Of a stretch of DNA of 64,000 nt, positions 21,001-30,761 are shown in pieces; within the stretch, counting starts at the first letter, position 1, and each line of letters opens with the position of its first letter. Origin of the DNA: Bacteroidales bacterium (GTDB lineage: Bacteria > Bacteroidota > Bacteroidia > Bacteroidales > UBA1715). Location of the stretch: the NCBI GenBank assembly GCA_017642535.1, contig JAGCOW010000007.1:47370-111369 (forward strand), given 5' to 3'. Below the pieces are notes generated by a model that did no database searches, was not told where the DNA came from, and saw only the letters and a list, made by a program, of their open reading frames with translations. Both the position numbers and the translations under genes were made by a program.

Positions 21001-24000
21001 TGACTTGTATCTGAATATCGGTAGAATGTCGGAAGATGTGTTGCGTGACGGACGGAAATCTGCCGAGAACGGTATGGTAAACGACCCGACCCGCATGGAC
21101 GAGACTGTTTGGGGTATGGTACCGAATTATTCCATTGTGGAGACAGGCTTTAGCAGCGACATTGACCGAAACGTGCAGGACGTTGGTCTTGACGGATTGA
21201 CCGACTTGGCAGAACGACGTTTCTTTGCCCAATATTTGAAAGAAGTGAAGGAAATAGTCACGCCAGAGGCGTATTCGGCATTTGAAAGAGACCCCTCGCA
21301 CGATGATTTTTCTTCGTATTTGGATAACCGTGGCGACGAACGTGACATTGTATGGCGATATAAATACTACAACGGAACCGACGGAAACTCGCCTTCGGGA
21401 ACGTCGCAGGGTTTGTCGTCGTATAAACCCGATATTGAGGATTTGAACCAAGATAATACCTTGCAGGAAACTGAGGCGTACTATCAGTATCACATCAGTT
21501 TGCGCCCCGAAGATATGGTTGTTGGAAAGAATTTTATAGAGGACGAACTTGTCGAGGTGGTGAACAACGACAACTATCAATGTCAGGCAAAATGGTATCA
21601 GTTCAAGATTCCTATCAAAAGTGAGGAAAAAGAGAGAATCGGCAACATTTCCGATTTCCGTGACATAACCACGATGCGTCTGTTCTTACGCAATTTTGAA
21701 GATTCGATAATACTCCGTATTGCCGAATTTTCGCTTGTGTATAGCAACTGGCGCGTGTACGAGGAACCATTGTTCGAATCGGGTGAATATGACTTGTTTT
21801 CCGATTCGAAAGTTGACATTTCAACGGTAAACATAGAGGAAAATAGTTCCAGAACACCTGTCAATTATACCTTGCCGCCGGGTGTTGATCGAGTTATAGA
21901 TCCTACGAGTACCACATTGGAAGAATTGAACGAATCGGCCTTGTCAATGAAAGTGATTGACTTGGAGGACGGAAATTCCAAGGCAATTTACAAGCAGGTG
22001 AATAAGGATTTACGCCAATTTGGTGCGTTGGAACTGTTTGTTCACGCCGAAGCGTTGATTGACGAGGAAAACTCTTTGGACGATGATGATTTGTACGCTT
22101 TCATCCGTCTTGGTTCCGATTACGTTGACAACTATTACGAATATGAGATTCCGTTGAAGTTGACGCCTCATTTGGGCGAAGGTTCTTCGAAATATAACAA
22201 CAACAGCAATAATGATCGACAAATTGTGTGGCCTAACGACAACAAGATTTCTTTGCCGTTGAGCGTGCTTACTGACTTGAAACTGGAACGAAACAAAATG
22301 ATAAACGATGGCGTAATGCCAGAGTTAGAAACGTACCATACTTACACCGTTTCACACGGCAACAATCGTGTGAGTATAAAGGGAAATCCCAATACAGGCA
22401 ATGTTCGTACGGTAATGTTGGGTGTGAGAAACAGAAAGAAAAAAGCGTCGAATCCGCAGGATGACGGACAGAAAAAGTCGGGAATTGTGTGGTTCAACGA
22501 ACTTCGTCTTACCGATATGAACGACCAAAGTGGTTGGGCGACCGTAGGTTCCGTGCGGACAAGTTTGGCTGATTTTGCAACTGTTTCCTTGGCTGGAAAA
22601 ATTAGCAAGCCAGGTTTCGGAAGCGTTGACCAGAAAGTATTTGAACGGAGTATTGAAAATCTGTATCAGTACGATGTGGCTTCAAGTGTGGCTTTGCATA
22701 AATTCTTCCCCGAATCATGGAAGTTGGTCTTGCCATTCTATGTCGATTTGTCGGAAACGTACATTACGCCACAATACGACCCGACAAATCCTGATATTAC
22801 CTTGTCACGCTCGTTGGCTAATTTTACGACAAAACAAGAACGAGATTCTTTGTTAAATCTGACACAGGAATATACGCAGAATTTCAGTTACAATTTCACT
22901 AATGTCAAGATAGCCCGTACGCCGAAAAAGCAGCATCCGTTCAATATCACGAACTTCTCGGGTACATTTGCCTATAATCGTTTCCGTGCCCACGATGTTG
23001 ACTACGAGGAAGACTATAAGCACCAATACAAGGTTGCATTCAATTACGGATACAATATGCGTCCGAAGAATTATCAGCCGTTTAAGTCAAACAAAATCAA
23101 GTTGATAAAGGAATTTAACTTCTACCTATTGCCTGCAAGCGTCTCGTTCAAGAGTGAGTGGGACAGAACCTACAAGGAACAACAACGGAGGAATTTGTCT
23201 GCATACAATTTTGAGTTGCCCAAAACGGCAAGCAAGTGGTTCTATTGGTATCGCTCGTATAACGTGAATTATCCTATTTCCAAAGGTTTGAAACTGTCGT
23301 ATAGTGCTACCAACGACTCTCGTCTTGACGAGCCGTCGGGTGTGATTGACAAGACCGACGAGGATATTTGGCGCGAATACAAACGTGAGGTGTGGAAGAG
23401 TGCCAAGACATTTGGCGAGAATATGGAGTTTAATCAAAAATGGAATCTTACATGGCAAGTTCCTCTTAATAAGATTGACGCATTGGACTGGACAACAACC
23501 AATTACAAATACGCCGGTACCTACAATTGGCAGATGGGAACTGAAACCACCGATGAAGACGACCTTGATTATGGGAACAATATCACCAACACGGGAACGC
23601 ACACGCTCGACGAGACGTTTAACTTCACGAAACTATATGGTAAGTCAAAATATCTTGCTGGCGTTCAAAAACGTGTGAAGCAAACCAACAATGGCAACAA
23701 GAACCAGAAACGGAAAGAAACGGTTAAATTCACCAAATCAAATGTGAAAACCGATGGCGACAACAAGATTTTCGTCAATCATAAGTTGGGTACGACTGAT
23801 GTAAAAGTCACGGTGTTAGACGAAGATGGACAATTGGTTCCGTCGGAGACGGAAATCCTTTCCGACAAGAAAGTGCGCGTAACGTGCAAACGAGAGGTTG
23901 AAAAGGGAAAAATCACCGTCGTGGGTAAAAAAGATGTGGAACAAACACCGTTGACTCGTGCAACCGACCAAGTAGTCAATACTTTGATGATGTTCAAGAC

Positions 24001-25342
24001 GGCAACTATCAGTTATTCTCGAACGGAAGGCAGTTTTGTTCCTGGTTACAAGTATGATACGCAGGTATTTGGATTATATAAACCGTTTACTTCGGGTGCG
24101 ACACCCGGTTGGCCATACGTGATGGGCTTGGTTCCGAGCGATTTGGAATCTCACTTGACTACCGATGATTGGTTGGTTGATAATGATTATATCAGCGACA
24201 AGTTAAAATACACATACTCAGACCGTTTGCGTATTCAATCATCGTTGGAGCCAGTTAAAAATATGAAAATCACGCTCTCAAGCGAACGGAGTTATTCTCA
24301 TAATTACACAAAATACTTGTGGGGCGACAAAGATGAAAACGAGAAGAATAAATTGACAACGGGAAATTTCTCAATCTCTTGTAACTCAATTGCATCCGCA
24401 TTCAATTCCGACAAGGCATACGAACGGTTTAAACAAAATCGTCTTGCCGTTTCGCATAGATTGGCACAAAAGAATTTCGGCTCAGTTTACGAAACCGACA
24501 TAGAATCGGGCTTCCCGATTTTGTACAACGAAATGTCACAAGACGTGCTGATTCCTGCATTCTTTGCTGCTTATACAGGTCAGTCGGTTGACAAGGTGAA
24601 TATTGACACCTATTTTATACCGATGTTCTCAAGTTTCTCAACATTCTTGCGGTCTTTGAATTGGCGACTCACCTACAACGGTTTGGCTAAATTACCGTTC
24701 TTCAAGACCTATTTCAAGGCAGTGAACATCAATCACGCATACACGTCAACATACAATATGGGTGCTTACGAATCGTTCTCGTCGGCAACTACTTATGAAG
24801 ATGATTTCTATGTTGACCCGATTGACGGTTCCTTGTACGTGTCTCCTGAATATGACGTGTCAACCGTTGGTATTTCGGAACGTTTCAATCCGTTGATTGG
24901 CGTTGATTCCAAGATGAAGAACAATATGACTGCGAAACTTGAGATACGAAGAAATCGCACGGTAACGTTGTCGTTTACCAATACCGAAATTTCAGAAGTG
25001 TCTAATTTTGAATATGTTGTGGGAGCCGGATATGTGTTTGAGGATTTCAAGGTGAATATATCAACGGCAGGGGGCAGTCATCATTTTCAAAATGATTTAA
25101 CGATAAGAATGGACTTTTCTGTGCGCGATAATCAAACAATTCGTCGTAATATTGCAGAAGATATTACGCGTAAAATTTCGGGAACAAAATCGTATGCGTT
25201 CAAAAGTTATGCGGAATATATGTTAAGTCAAAGAATTACAATGCGATTGTATTTGGAATATACTATGAATCAACCACTTACGAATGGGTATAGAACATCA
25301 ACGACGAGTGGCGGTGTAAATATTAGATTTTCGTTAATGTAA
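18050..25342 (+). CDS. sprA: T9SS translocon protein SprA/Sov
   Basis: Giant outer-membrane beta-barrel that forms the T9SS protein-conducting channel (SprA in Flavobacterium, Sov in Porphyromonas). About 2430 residues, the normal size for the family. It has a hydrophobic signal segment (IYIIVVIAVCSVML), then a QDTIKLQSPLPKE region, repeated aromatic-rich beta-strand segments along the length, and a beta-strand C-terminus ending in RFSLM. No ATG precedes the signal peptide: the reading frame opens with GTG at 18050 (alternative TTG at 18059), 20 bases after ruvA. The first in-frame ATG (18113) would cut the signal peptide in half, so a non-ATG start is inferred. The stop overlaps the porin ATG by one base, so the two are translationally coupled. 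Together with porE and CTD-bearing cellulases it shows an active T9SS. Confidence 0.93.
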   Translation: MVRLKFVKRIYIIVVIAVCSVMLTSAMGIMPYSSHNEFTQPQDTIKLQSPLPKETGNAFDDANNNSKGIRLEDSPNSGYQIEYNPETDDYEATKMVGDNAVTPSFSLPSSEYFKLSGKQRSQQYWRTRASETRRGGASSYEPSLDLLGGDNILGDLVDIKPQGAAELNFGLKFTNNHNPRLSKKQQRQLQFDFDNKIQMSVTGSIGDHVSMTIKYDTESQFEFEQEVKLQYEGDEDEIIKNIEVGNVSFPLSSSLISGSSSLFGVKTDLQFGKLYLSGVFSRQQGETSSIAVQGGAQTEDFEIQCDEYDNNKHFFLSQFFREHYEEALKNLPEINSGIEIRKVEVWVTQNSSGKEDARNILALNDLGDESKSGIGGAKEYELPENGKLYKKVKNLSGIRSINTVSTALNGMMDQGPDYEKIEQAVLLKPTEYDVNKKLGYISLRSAVSSSKVLAVAYEYEYKGKVYQVGEFSSDGIEHPDVLIVKLLKGTQSNPEYHNWDLMMKNVYAIGSYQISKEDFVLDVLYQDDRTGTPIPYLSEGEVKGKSLISVLNMDNLSSDLQPYSDGLFDFVEGVTIKSARGLIFFPVLEPFGSSLEKKIGDSELAKKYVYQELYDSTQSAARQVAEKNKFILKGSYKSSVSSEISLNTTQVKSVKVMCGGLTLVEGADYTVDYSSGTVSIINQGILESGSTINISYENDPLFSTTTKTYMGTRAEYRYNDNISFGGTLIHLSEVPSVAKVGFEEYPLCNTIWGVDAKYSTESMFLTKLVDKIPLINTKEMSYVEASAEFAQLLPGQSKYISNAVSIDDFESSEGRIYMKEPTSWRLASTPQGQKSMFPEASLINDLAFNYNKALISWYNINTSFYERSSPVSKSIQAEQFSRTVYQSNLFPNRDLSTYEDVPMTLLNIAYYPYERGQNNYETKGRAGISAGLNENGFLNNPKSRWGGIMQSLTTTDFEATNVEYIEFWMMDPFVTDEENKHKGGDLYLNIGRMSEDVLRDGRKSAENGMVNDPTRMDETVWGMVPNYSIVETGFSSDIDRNVQDVGLDGLTDLAERRFFAQYLKEVKEIVTPEAYSAFERDPSHDDFSSYLDNRGDERDIVWRYKYYNGTDGNSPSGTSQGLSSYKPDIEDLNQDNTLQETEAYYQYHISLRPEDMVVGKNFIEDELVEVVNNDNYQCQAKWYQFKIPIKSEEKERIGNISDFRDITTMRLFLRNFEDSIILRIAEFSLVYSNWRVYEEPLFESGEYDLFSDSKVDISTVNIEENSSRTPVNYTLPPGVDRVIDPTSTTLEELNESALSMKVIDLEDGNSKAIYKQVNKDLRQFGALELFVHAEALIDEENSLDDDDLYAFIRLGSDYVDNYYEYEIPLKLTPHLGEGSSKYNNNSNNDRQIVWPNDNKISLPLSVLTDLKLERNKMINDGVMPELETYHTYTVSHGNNRVSIKGNPNTGNVRTVMLGVRNRKKKASNPQDDGQKKSGIVWFNELRLTDMNDQSGWATVGSVRTSLADFATVSLAGKISKPGFGSVDQKVFERSIENLYQYDVASSVALHKFFPESWKLVLPFYVDLSETYITPQYDPTNPDITLSRSLANFTTKQERDSLLNLTQEYTQNFSYNFTNVKIARTPKKQHPFNITNFSGTFAYNRFRAHDVDYEEDYKHQYKVAFNYGYNMRPKNYQPFKSNKIKLIKEFNFYLLPASVSFKSEWDRTYKEQQRRNLSAYNFELPKTASKWFYWYRSYNVNYPISKGLKLSYSATNDSRLDEPSGVIDKTDEDIWREYKREVWKSAKTFGENMEFNQKWNLTWQVPLNKIDALDWTTTNYKYAGTYNWQMGTETTDEDDLDYGNNITNTGTHTLDETFNFTKLYGKSKYLAGVQKRVKQTNNGNKNQKRKETVKFTKSNVKTDGDNKIFVNHKLGTTDVKVTVLDEDGQLVPSETEILSDKKVRVTCKREVEKGKITVVGKKDVEQTPLTRATDQVVNTLMMFKTATISYSRTEGSFVPGYKYDTQVFGLYKPFTSGATPGWPYVMGLVPSDLESHLTTDDWLVDNDYISDKLKYTYSDRLRIQSSLEPVKNMKITLSSERSYSHNYTKYLWGDKDENEKNKLTTGNFSISCNSIASAFNSDKAYERFKQNRLAVSHRLAQKNFGSVYETDIESGFPILYNEMSQDVLIPAFFAAYTGQSVDKVNIDTYFIPMFSSFSTFLRSLNWRLTYNGLAKLPFFKTYFKAVNINHAYTSTYNMGAYESFSSATTYEDDFYVDPIDGSLYVSPEYDVSTVGISERFNPLIGVDSKMKNNMTAKLEIRRNRTVTLSFTNTEISEVSNFEYVVGAGYVFEDFKVNISTAGGSHHFQNDLTIRMDFSVRDNQTIRRNIAEDITRKISGTKSYAFKSYAEYMLSQRITMRLYLEYTMNQPLTNGYRTSTTSGGVNIRFSLM

Positions 25343-27204
25343 TGAAACACAAAATAGTTCATATTGTAATATTGATTCTTGCCTTTGTTCCGGCACAATT
25401 CGTGTTTGCCGATGAAGAACCACAGGATTCTGTTGAACAGAAAAAAGACATTTTCAAGTGGGAGTATAATCTTACAAACACCGAAAGAACTCGCGTGGAG
25501 ATAGATACAACAATGGATTTTTTCTATTTGTATGAACCCAATGGAAGCATAGCCGATTATAAGGTTCATGCTGCGGAGTATGCCTCGCCGGCGTTTTCGT
25601 TATTGTTCACGCCGAAAAATAGCGATGCCTATTTTCTTGCGCCATACGAATCATCAATGGTTTCAACCTATGATATTGCCGATTATACGGCACAACGTCC
25701 GTTTTCGGAATTATTTTTCTCGCAAGGTCTTAATAGCGAACAATCTGCACGATTCCTACACACGCAAAATGCCAACAAATATTGCAATGTAGGTTTGAAT
25801 TTGAATTTTTATAAAACGATGGGGGAATGGGATAATCAATCTCTTAAAGGTCAGCACGTTACGCCTTGGATTGCTTATTATGGACCTCGATTCTCAACCA
25901 CGTTCAAATATGCGTTCAACAACATAAAACGAGGCGAAAATGGCGGTATTGCAGCCGATTCATTGTTGCATTATGAGAAATTGTTGCGTATGAAACACCC
26001 GCGGGCTAATTCTTTCTTGCGCTATCAAGACATTGCGTTTATGCAAAAATGGAATCTCGGACGAAAACCCAAAGAGGATAGCACTTCGCTGGATTTATTG
26101 CGTTACAAGAATGCGTTGGGATATCGCTTGAATTACAATTCCATTCGCCGTGGATATACCGACAATTTGTTGGATGCTGAGTTTTATACCAATATTTTGT
26201 ATGACTCGACACAAACTGCCGACACGGTTGTTTGTAAAAGTTTGACAAATGCCGCCTTTATTGAGTTTCAACGGAAATTGGGGAAGATTGTTGCCGTGGC
26301 GAATTTTGCCATAGGTGCAGAATTTAATTCGTCAAATTGTTATGACTACGCATATAAAATCCCAGAATCTCTCTCAAAATCAGAGTTTTACGAAGGACAA
26401 TTCAGTTTCTCTTTTCCTCATAATATCTCGATTGAGCATAGTCATTTGTATTATTTTGAAGGAGACGATAGTAAAACTTTTGAAATAAATACGTATTTAT
26501 CGAAATCATCTGAAATTAAGGAGAAAGAGGTTTCTGTCTCCTTGTCGGAGGAATATTCACAATCGTATTTGGGCGATGTGTATTATGTGCTTGAGTCCAA
26601 TCACAATGCGTGGAGAAACGATTTCAGTGCGGAGAAATTACTTGACGTGAATGCGAAAGTAACCTCGGAATGGGGCGGTTTTGAGGCCGACGTACATTTC
26701 TATACGATGAAAGACTATATCTCGTTTGATACCAAAGGGGTGTTGCTGCAGTCGAATAAATCGGGAAATGCCTTGACGGCAAAGGTTCAGAAAACGACAC
26801 GTTTTTGGCATATTTTGATGAAAAACGGGTTGATTTATCAGGATATTTCGGTGGGAAATCAAGAATATCCAATGTGGGCAACCTACAATTCTCTTGCTGT
26901 TCAAGGAGCGTTCTTTCATAAACTGATTCATTTCGGACTTGGTGCCGAAGTGTTGTATTATCCGTCGTACAACGTACCGACATTCGATGCGGCATTGGGC
27001 GATTTCTTGCCCCAGACCACTTACAAATATGGTGATTTCCCGATTGTAAATGTGTTTGCCACACTGAAATATAAACCAATCAAATTGTATGTGAAATACA
27101 ATAGTTTATATGCCTTGTTGAAGGAACAAAATTTTCCGATAGCTGGTTATCCACAAACCAACGGAACAATCTCGTTCGGAATTTCTTGGTTGTTCTATAA
27201 CTAA
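25342..27204 (+). CDS. Putative outer-membrane porin (Porin_10-like)
   Basis: Predicted outer-membrane beta-barrel of 620 residues with a cleaved signal peptide (KIVHIVILILAFVPAQFVFA). The region after it (IDTTMDFFYLYEPNG, then paired aromatic strands) and the C-terminus (FGISWLFYN, ending in an aromatic-rich strand) resemble the Bacteroidota 'putative porin' family. Its ATG overlaps the sprA stop, so it is co-expressed with the T9SS channel. A role in T9SS (for example in the barrel complex around SprA) is possible but not shown by sequence. Confidence 0.75.
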   Translation: MKHKIVHIVILILAFVPAQFVFADEEPQDSVEQKKDIFKWEYNLTNTERTRVEIDTTMDFFYLYEPNGSIADYKVHAAEYASPAFSLLFTPKNSDAYFLAPYESSMVSTYDIADYTAQRPFSELFFSQGLNSEQSARFLHTQNANKYCNVGLNLNFYKTMGEWDNQSLKGQHVTPWIAYYGPRFSTTFKYAFNNIKRGENGGIAADSLLHYEKLLRMKHPRANSFLRYQDIAFMQKWNLGRKPKEDSTSLDLLRYKNALGYRLNYNSIRRGYTDNLLDAEFYTNILYDSTQTADTVVCKSLTNAAFIEFQRKLGKIVAVANFAIGAEFNSSNCYDYAYKIPESLSKSEFYEGQFSFSFPHNISIEHSHLYYFEGDDSKTFEINTYLSKSSEIKEKEVSVSLSEEYSQSYLGDVYYVLESNHNAWRNDFSAEKLLDVNAKVTSEWGGFEADVHFYTMKDYISFDTKGVLLQSNKSGNALTAKVQKTTRFWHILMKNGLIYQDISVGNQEYPMWATYNSLAVQGAFFHKLIHFGLGAEVLYYPSYNVPTFDAALGDFLPQTTYKYGDFPIVNVFATLKYKPIKLYVKYNSLYALLKEQNFPIAGYPQTNGTISFGISWLFYN

Positions 27205-27273
27205 GAAAAGTTCATTTTTTTCATTTTACGATACAAAAAAACAAACACTTTTCTTTTCTTTGTATAAAATCTC

Positions 27274-28770
27274 ATGGCAGTGAAGCGTCAGGTTTTATTT
27301 ATTATAGGATTTTTCTGTTCGTTGTTCTCTTTTTCTCAGAATGTTATCGTCAACAGAGTTGAGGGAATTGAAGATACGATGAGTTTTTACGGCTGCATTC
27401 CGTTTGCCGAACAAGGAATGTTGCTCAAGGCGTATTACCCCGAAAAGAATACGAGCCGTAAAATTGATGTTTTTACCTATGAAAAATTTGATACGGCTTT
27501 ACAAAAAAAGACCTCGCTCGATGTTTCCATTCCAGCCAAGAAATCGGCATATCTGGATTATACTTCGTCAACGCATCAATATAATTTGGCATATCAAACT
27601 ACGGGAACATATTCTGTGTCAATCGTTTCGGTTGCCGATATGAAAACGTGGACGATTCAGGGCAAATTTCCTAAGAACACCACCATTCATTCTATGCGTG
27701 CCATTGGTGAATACGTGTATTTATTGGGTTATACGAAAGATTTACCTATTTTGGTTTGTCAAAATATCACGACAAATGATGTTACGTTTGGGAAAATTAT
27801 TCCTCTTACCAAACGAAAATTTTCAATCGTCTCGTTTGAAGTGAATGACGCTACCGAGGAATTGTATTTGTTTACGAAAGATGAGGTGAAAAATGACAAG
27901 TTGGTGAAAATGTACGTGTATAAAAGTGGCGTGAAGACGTTTGAAAGAATGCTTGTTTCGCCAGATGCCGATAAATATATTGTTTCGGCATTTGCTTCTC
28001 GTTTGCACGACAATTCATTTCTGATTTCGGGAACGTACGGAACTTCGTCGAAAAATTCTGACGTGTCGGTCGGGATATTTATTTCAAAAATGTCGCCCGA
28101 AGGAGAAACAATGTTTACTAAGTTTATAAATTATCTTGATATTCAGAATTTTACGTCGTATTTGTCAGCACGAAAACAAGAAAAGATAGAGAAAAAACAA
28201 GAACGAAAACAAAGTCAGAATAAAGAGTTAGAGCTGAATTACCTTATGGTTCCTCATAATATTATTGAACAAGACGGGAATTTTGTGTTGGTCGGCGAAG
28301 CGTATTATCCCACGTTTCGGCAGGAATGTCAGTATATGATGGGACCGAACGGTCAGACAATGTATTGCTATCCCGTGTTCGACGGTTATCAATACACACA
28401 TTTCTTCCTTTTGAATTTCAATGAGCAGGGCGAACCGTTGTGGAGCAACGCGGCTCCTATGGAGATTGAGAATAAGCCATTTTACGTGAAGCGATTCTTG
28501 TCTATCAATTCAAAACCCGATACGGTTATTCAACTTGGCTATTCAACATGGAAGGATATTTTCTTGTATAATTTCAAGGACGGAGAAAATGTGGGTGAGG
28601 AGAAAATCTCATTCGTGAACGATGACGAAAAGCTGATTCATTCATCAACGCAGACGCGTCATTGGTATGGCGATGTGTTTCTTTCGTATGGAATACAGAA
28701 AATAAAAAATAAGGATAAGGAGAGACGAGAAGTCTATTTTATAGAAAAATTACAAATACCTATCAAATAA
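27274..28770 (+). CDS. Secreted protein of unknown function
   Basis: I do not recognise this 498-residue protein. It has a signal peptide (RQVLFIIGFFCSLFSFS). Repeating beta-strand-like segments with aromatic-glycine turns (GEYVYLLGYTKD, NSFLISGTYGTS, GNFVLVGEAYYP) suggest a beta-propeller-like fold. A highly charged Lys/Glu/Gln helix (about residues 300-320) interrupts it. It has no lipobox and no T9SS sorting domain, so it is probably periplasmic. The stop overlaps the ATG of the gamma-carbonic-anhydrase gene by one base, implying coupling. Confidence 0.6.
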   Translation: MAVKRQVLFIIGFFCSLFSFSQNVIVNRVEGIEDTMSFYGCIPFAEQGMLLKAYYPEKNTSRKIDVFTYEKFDTALQKKTSLDVSIPAKKSAYLDYTSSTHQYNLAYQTTGTYSVSIVSVADMKTWTIQGKFPKNTTIHSMRAIGEYVYLLGYTKDLPILVCQNITTNDVTFGKIIPLTKRKFSIVSFEVNDATEELYLFTKDEVKNDKLVKMYVYKSGVKTFERMLVSPDADKYIVSAFASRLHDNSFLISGTYGTSSKNSDVSVGIFISKMSPEGETMFTKFINYLDIQNFTSYLSARKQEKIEKKQERKQSQNKELELNYLMVPHNIIEQDGNFVLVGEAYYPTFRQECQYMMGPNGQTMYCYPVFDGYQYTHFFLLNFNEQGEPLWSNAAPMEIENKPFYVKRFLSINSKPDTVIQLGYSTWKDIFLYNFKDGENVGEEKISFVNDDEKLIHSSTQTRHWYGDVFLSYGIQKIKNKDKERREVYFIEKLQIPIK

Positions 28771-29291
28771 TGGCACTTATAAAATCGGTACGGGGATTCA
28801 CTCCTCAAATTGGAGAAAATTGTTTCTTGGCTGAAAATGCGACTATAATCGGCGATGTGGTAATTGGCAAGGATTGTAGCATTTGGTTCAATACTGTTTT
28901 GCGTGGCGACGTGAATTCCATTAAAATCGGCAATCTTGTGAATATTCAAGATGGTTCGGTGCTACATACTTTGTACGAGAAATCAACGATAGAAATTGGC
29001 GACAACGTGTCGGTTGGCCATAATGTGACGATTCATGGGGCTAAAATCTGCGACAATGTGTTGATAGGTATGGGGTCGGTCATCCTCGACCATGCCGTGA
29101 TAGGGGAGAATTCCATAATAGCTGCGGGAGCTGTTGTTACCAGTGGAACAATCGTGGAACCGGGAAGTTTGTACGCAGGTGTGCCAGCTAAGAAAATAAA
29201 AGACGTATCTCCCGAACAAACCAAGGAGATGATATATAAAATTTCACACAATTACCGAATGTACGCCGATTGGTACAAGGAGGAAAAATAG
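28770..29291 (+). CDS. Gamma-carbonic-anhydrase-like hexapeptide protein
   Basis: Left-handed beta-helix protein of the YrdA/PaaY/gamma-CA family (173 residues), a trimer with metal at subunit interfaces. Hexapeptide repeats run from about residue 10 to 150. The metal-binding histidines fall in DGSVLHTL, VSVGHNVTIHG and neighbouring strands, so the site looks intact. Family members act as carbonic anhydrases or have unknown acyltransferase-like roles. It is coupled to the upstream gene by a one-base overlap and converges on rubredoxin. Confidence 0.85.
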   Translation: MALIKSVRGFTPQIGENCFLAENATIIGDVVIGKDCSIWFNTVLRGDVNSIKIGNLVNIQDGSVLHTLYEKSTIEIGDNVSVGHNVTIHGAKICDNVLIGMGSVILDHAVIGENSIIAAGAVVTSGTIVEPGSLYAGVPAKKIKDVSPEQTKEMIYKISHNYRMYADWYKEEK

Positions 29292-29293
29292 GG

Positions 29294-29317
29294 TGAAGAA
29301 GCAATTATGCTTCTTCA
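29294..29317. terminator. Bidirectional terminator between gamma-CA and rubredoxin
   Basis: TGAAGAAGC and its exact reverse complement GCTTCTTCA flank a 6-base loop that contains the rubredoxin stop codon (29305-29307). On the minus strand the hairpin is followed by CCCTATTTTT, typical of an intrinsic terminator. Confidence 0.7.
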
Positions 29318-29463
29318 AACTCATCTTTCCCCACGCTACAAAGCGGACATGTCCAATCTTCTGGCAAATCTTCAAACGCTGTTCCAGCTGCTATTCCGTT
29401 ATCGGGATCGCCCACTTCAGGATCGTACTCGTAGCCACATACTTTACAAACATATTTTTTCAT
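29305..29463 (-). CDS. rub: Rubredoxin
   Basis: Small one-iron electron carrier (52 residues) with the two CxxC knuckles CKVCGY (Cys6, Cys9) and CPLC (Cys39, Cys42), plus the conserved [12 protein letters not shown] and FEDLPEDW stretches. The start at 29463 is chosen because the family begins at MKKYVC and a TAGATTTG promoter box lies upstream at 29502-29509. It is divergent from a flavodiiron protein gene, its usual electron acceptor. Confidence 0.95.
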   Translation of the reverse strand: MKKYVCKVCGYEYDPEVGDPDNGIAAGTAFEDLPEDWTCPLCSVGKDEFEEA

Positions 29464-29501
29464 ACGTGCAAATTTTAAAGGTTTATCAAATTTGTTTGTT
29501 G

Positions 29502-29509
29502 CAAATCTA
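29502..29509 (-). promoter_or_regulatory. -7 promoter box for rubredoxin
   Basis: TAGATTTG on the minus strand, 39 bases from the rubredoxin ATG and back-to-back with the flavodiiron promoter. Confidence 0.55.
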
Positions 29510-29541
29510 AACATATATCTGAAATGACAACGGATTATTTT

Positions 29542-29549
29542 TATATTTG
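29542..29549 (+). promoter_or_regulatory. -7 promoter box for the flavodiiron gene
   Basis: TATATTTG 20 bases before the ATG at 29570. The in-frame GTG at 29549 overlaps the box and cannot be the start. Confidence 0.65.
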
Positions 29550-29569
29550 TGTCACAAAATTTAACTACG

Positions 29570-30751
29570 ATGAAAACATCTTTACAAGACGGCGTGACCT
29601 ATATAGGTGTTGACGATTTGGATATTGATTTGTTTGAAAGTCAGTATATTGTCCCCGAAGGAATGGCGTACAATTCCTATATTATTATGGACAAGAAGAT
29701 AGCCATAATGGATACGGTTGATGCTCGAAAAGGCGAGGAATGGAAGGCAAATTTGCAATCAGCTCTTTCGGGGAAAGAACCAGATTATTTGGTTGTTCAG
29801 CATTTGGAACCAGACCATTCCGCTCTTGTGAACTGGGTGCTTTCAACTTATAAGAATGTTACGTTGGTGGCAAGTGCCAAGGCAATTCAGATGTTGCCTC
29901 AATTTTTTGAAGACATTGATTTGGACGGACGGACAATGGCAGTGAAAGACGGTGATGTGCTTTCGTTGGGCGAACATTCGTTGCAGTTCGTTACAGCTCC
30001 TATGGTGCACTGGCCAGAGGTGATTATGTCGTTCGACGCTAAAGATGGTGCATTGTATAGTGCCGATGCGTTCGGAAAATTCGGCGCATTGTCGAAATGT
30101 GGATTTTATGGAAAAGATGATGACGACTGGACTTGTGAGGGACGAAGATATTATTTCAACATTGTCGGAAAATACGGCGTTCCTGTGCAGACGATTCTAA
30201 AAAAAGTAGGAGGTTTCCCTATCAAAACCATTCGTCCACTTCATGGTCCTATTTTGGAGAGCGATTTGGCGACGTATGTCTCGTTGTACGACACGTGGAG
30301 CAAGTACGAGGTGGAAACGGAAGGAATCTTCATCGCGTGTGCTTCTATTCATGGAGGTACGTTGGATGCGGCAAACAAGTTGGCAGAGATTCTTCAACAA
30401 AAAGGAGCCAAACGTGTAGTTGTGAGTGATTTATGTCGTTCCGACATTGCAGAGAATGTAGAAGATGCTTTTCGTCATTCCAAAATGATTGTCGCTGCCT
30501 CGTCATACGACGGTGGCGTTTTTACACCAATGTACGACTTTCTTCATCGCCTGCAAACCAAAGGATATTGTAATAGAAAAGTTGCCATTGTCGAGAATGG
30601 CTCGTGGGCTCCGTCGGCTGGACGAACTATGAAAGAATTGCTTTCGGCTATGAAAGGTGTCGAAATTGTTGAACCGATGGTGACCATCCGTAGCAGAATG
30701 AAGAAAAGTGATTTCCCCGCATTGGAGCAACTTGCAGAGAAAATGTTATAA
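29570..30751 (+). CDS. fprA: Flavodiiron protein (O2/NO reductase)
   Basis: Reduces O2 to water and/or NO to N2O with electrons from rubredoxin, protecting anaerobes from oxygen and nitrosative stress. The 393-residue protein has an N-terminal metallo-beta-lactamase-like di-iron domain with HLEPDH (His78, Glu80, Asp82, His83), the full canonical ligand set at this position. A C-terminal flavodoxin domain (from about 250) begins [16 protein letters not shown]. It has no fused rubredoxin, consistent with the separate rubredoxin gene across the divergent promoter region. A thioesterase gene follows 10 bases downstream. Confidence 0.93.
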   Translation: MKTSLQDGVTYIGVDDLDIDLFESQYIVPEGMAYNSYIIMDKKIAIMDTVDARKGEEWKANLQSALSGKEPDYLVVQHLEPDHSALVNWVLSTYKNVTLVASAKAIQMLPQFFEDIDLDGRTMAVKDGDVLSLGEHSLQFVTAPMVHWPEVIMSFDAKDGALYSADAFGKFGALSKCGFYGKDDDDWTCEGRRYYFNIVGKYGVPVQTILKKVGGFPIKTIRPLHGPILESDLATYVSLYDTWSKYEVETEGIFIACASIHGGTLDAANKLAEILQQKGAKRVVVSDLCRSDIAENVEDAFRHSKMIVAASSYDGGVFTPMYDFLHRLQTKGYCNRKVAIVENGSWAPSAGRTMKELLSAMKGVEIVEPMVTIRSRMKKSDFPALEQLAEKML

Positions 30752-30761
30752 AATTTGAACT

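Noticed and set aside
20735..21580. Long open frame (281 codons) antisense to sprA
   Set aside because: It lies wholly within sprA, starts with an isoleucine/valine/histidine-rich sequence with no family features, and has no promoter box; long antisense frames are expected opposite this codon usage.
27205..27273. Possible -7 box TTTCTTTG before the secreted protein at 27274
   Set aside because: The second base of the box is wrong and the spacing to the ATG is very short; not strong enough to list.
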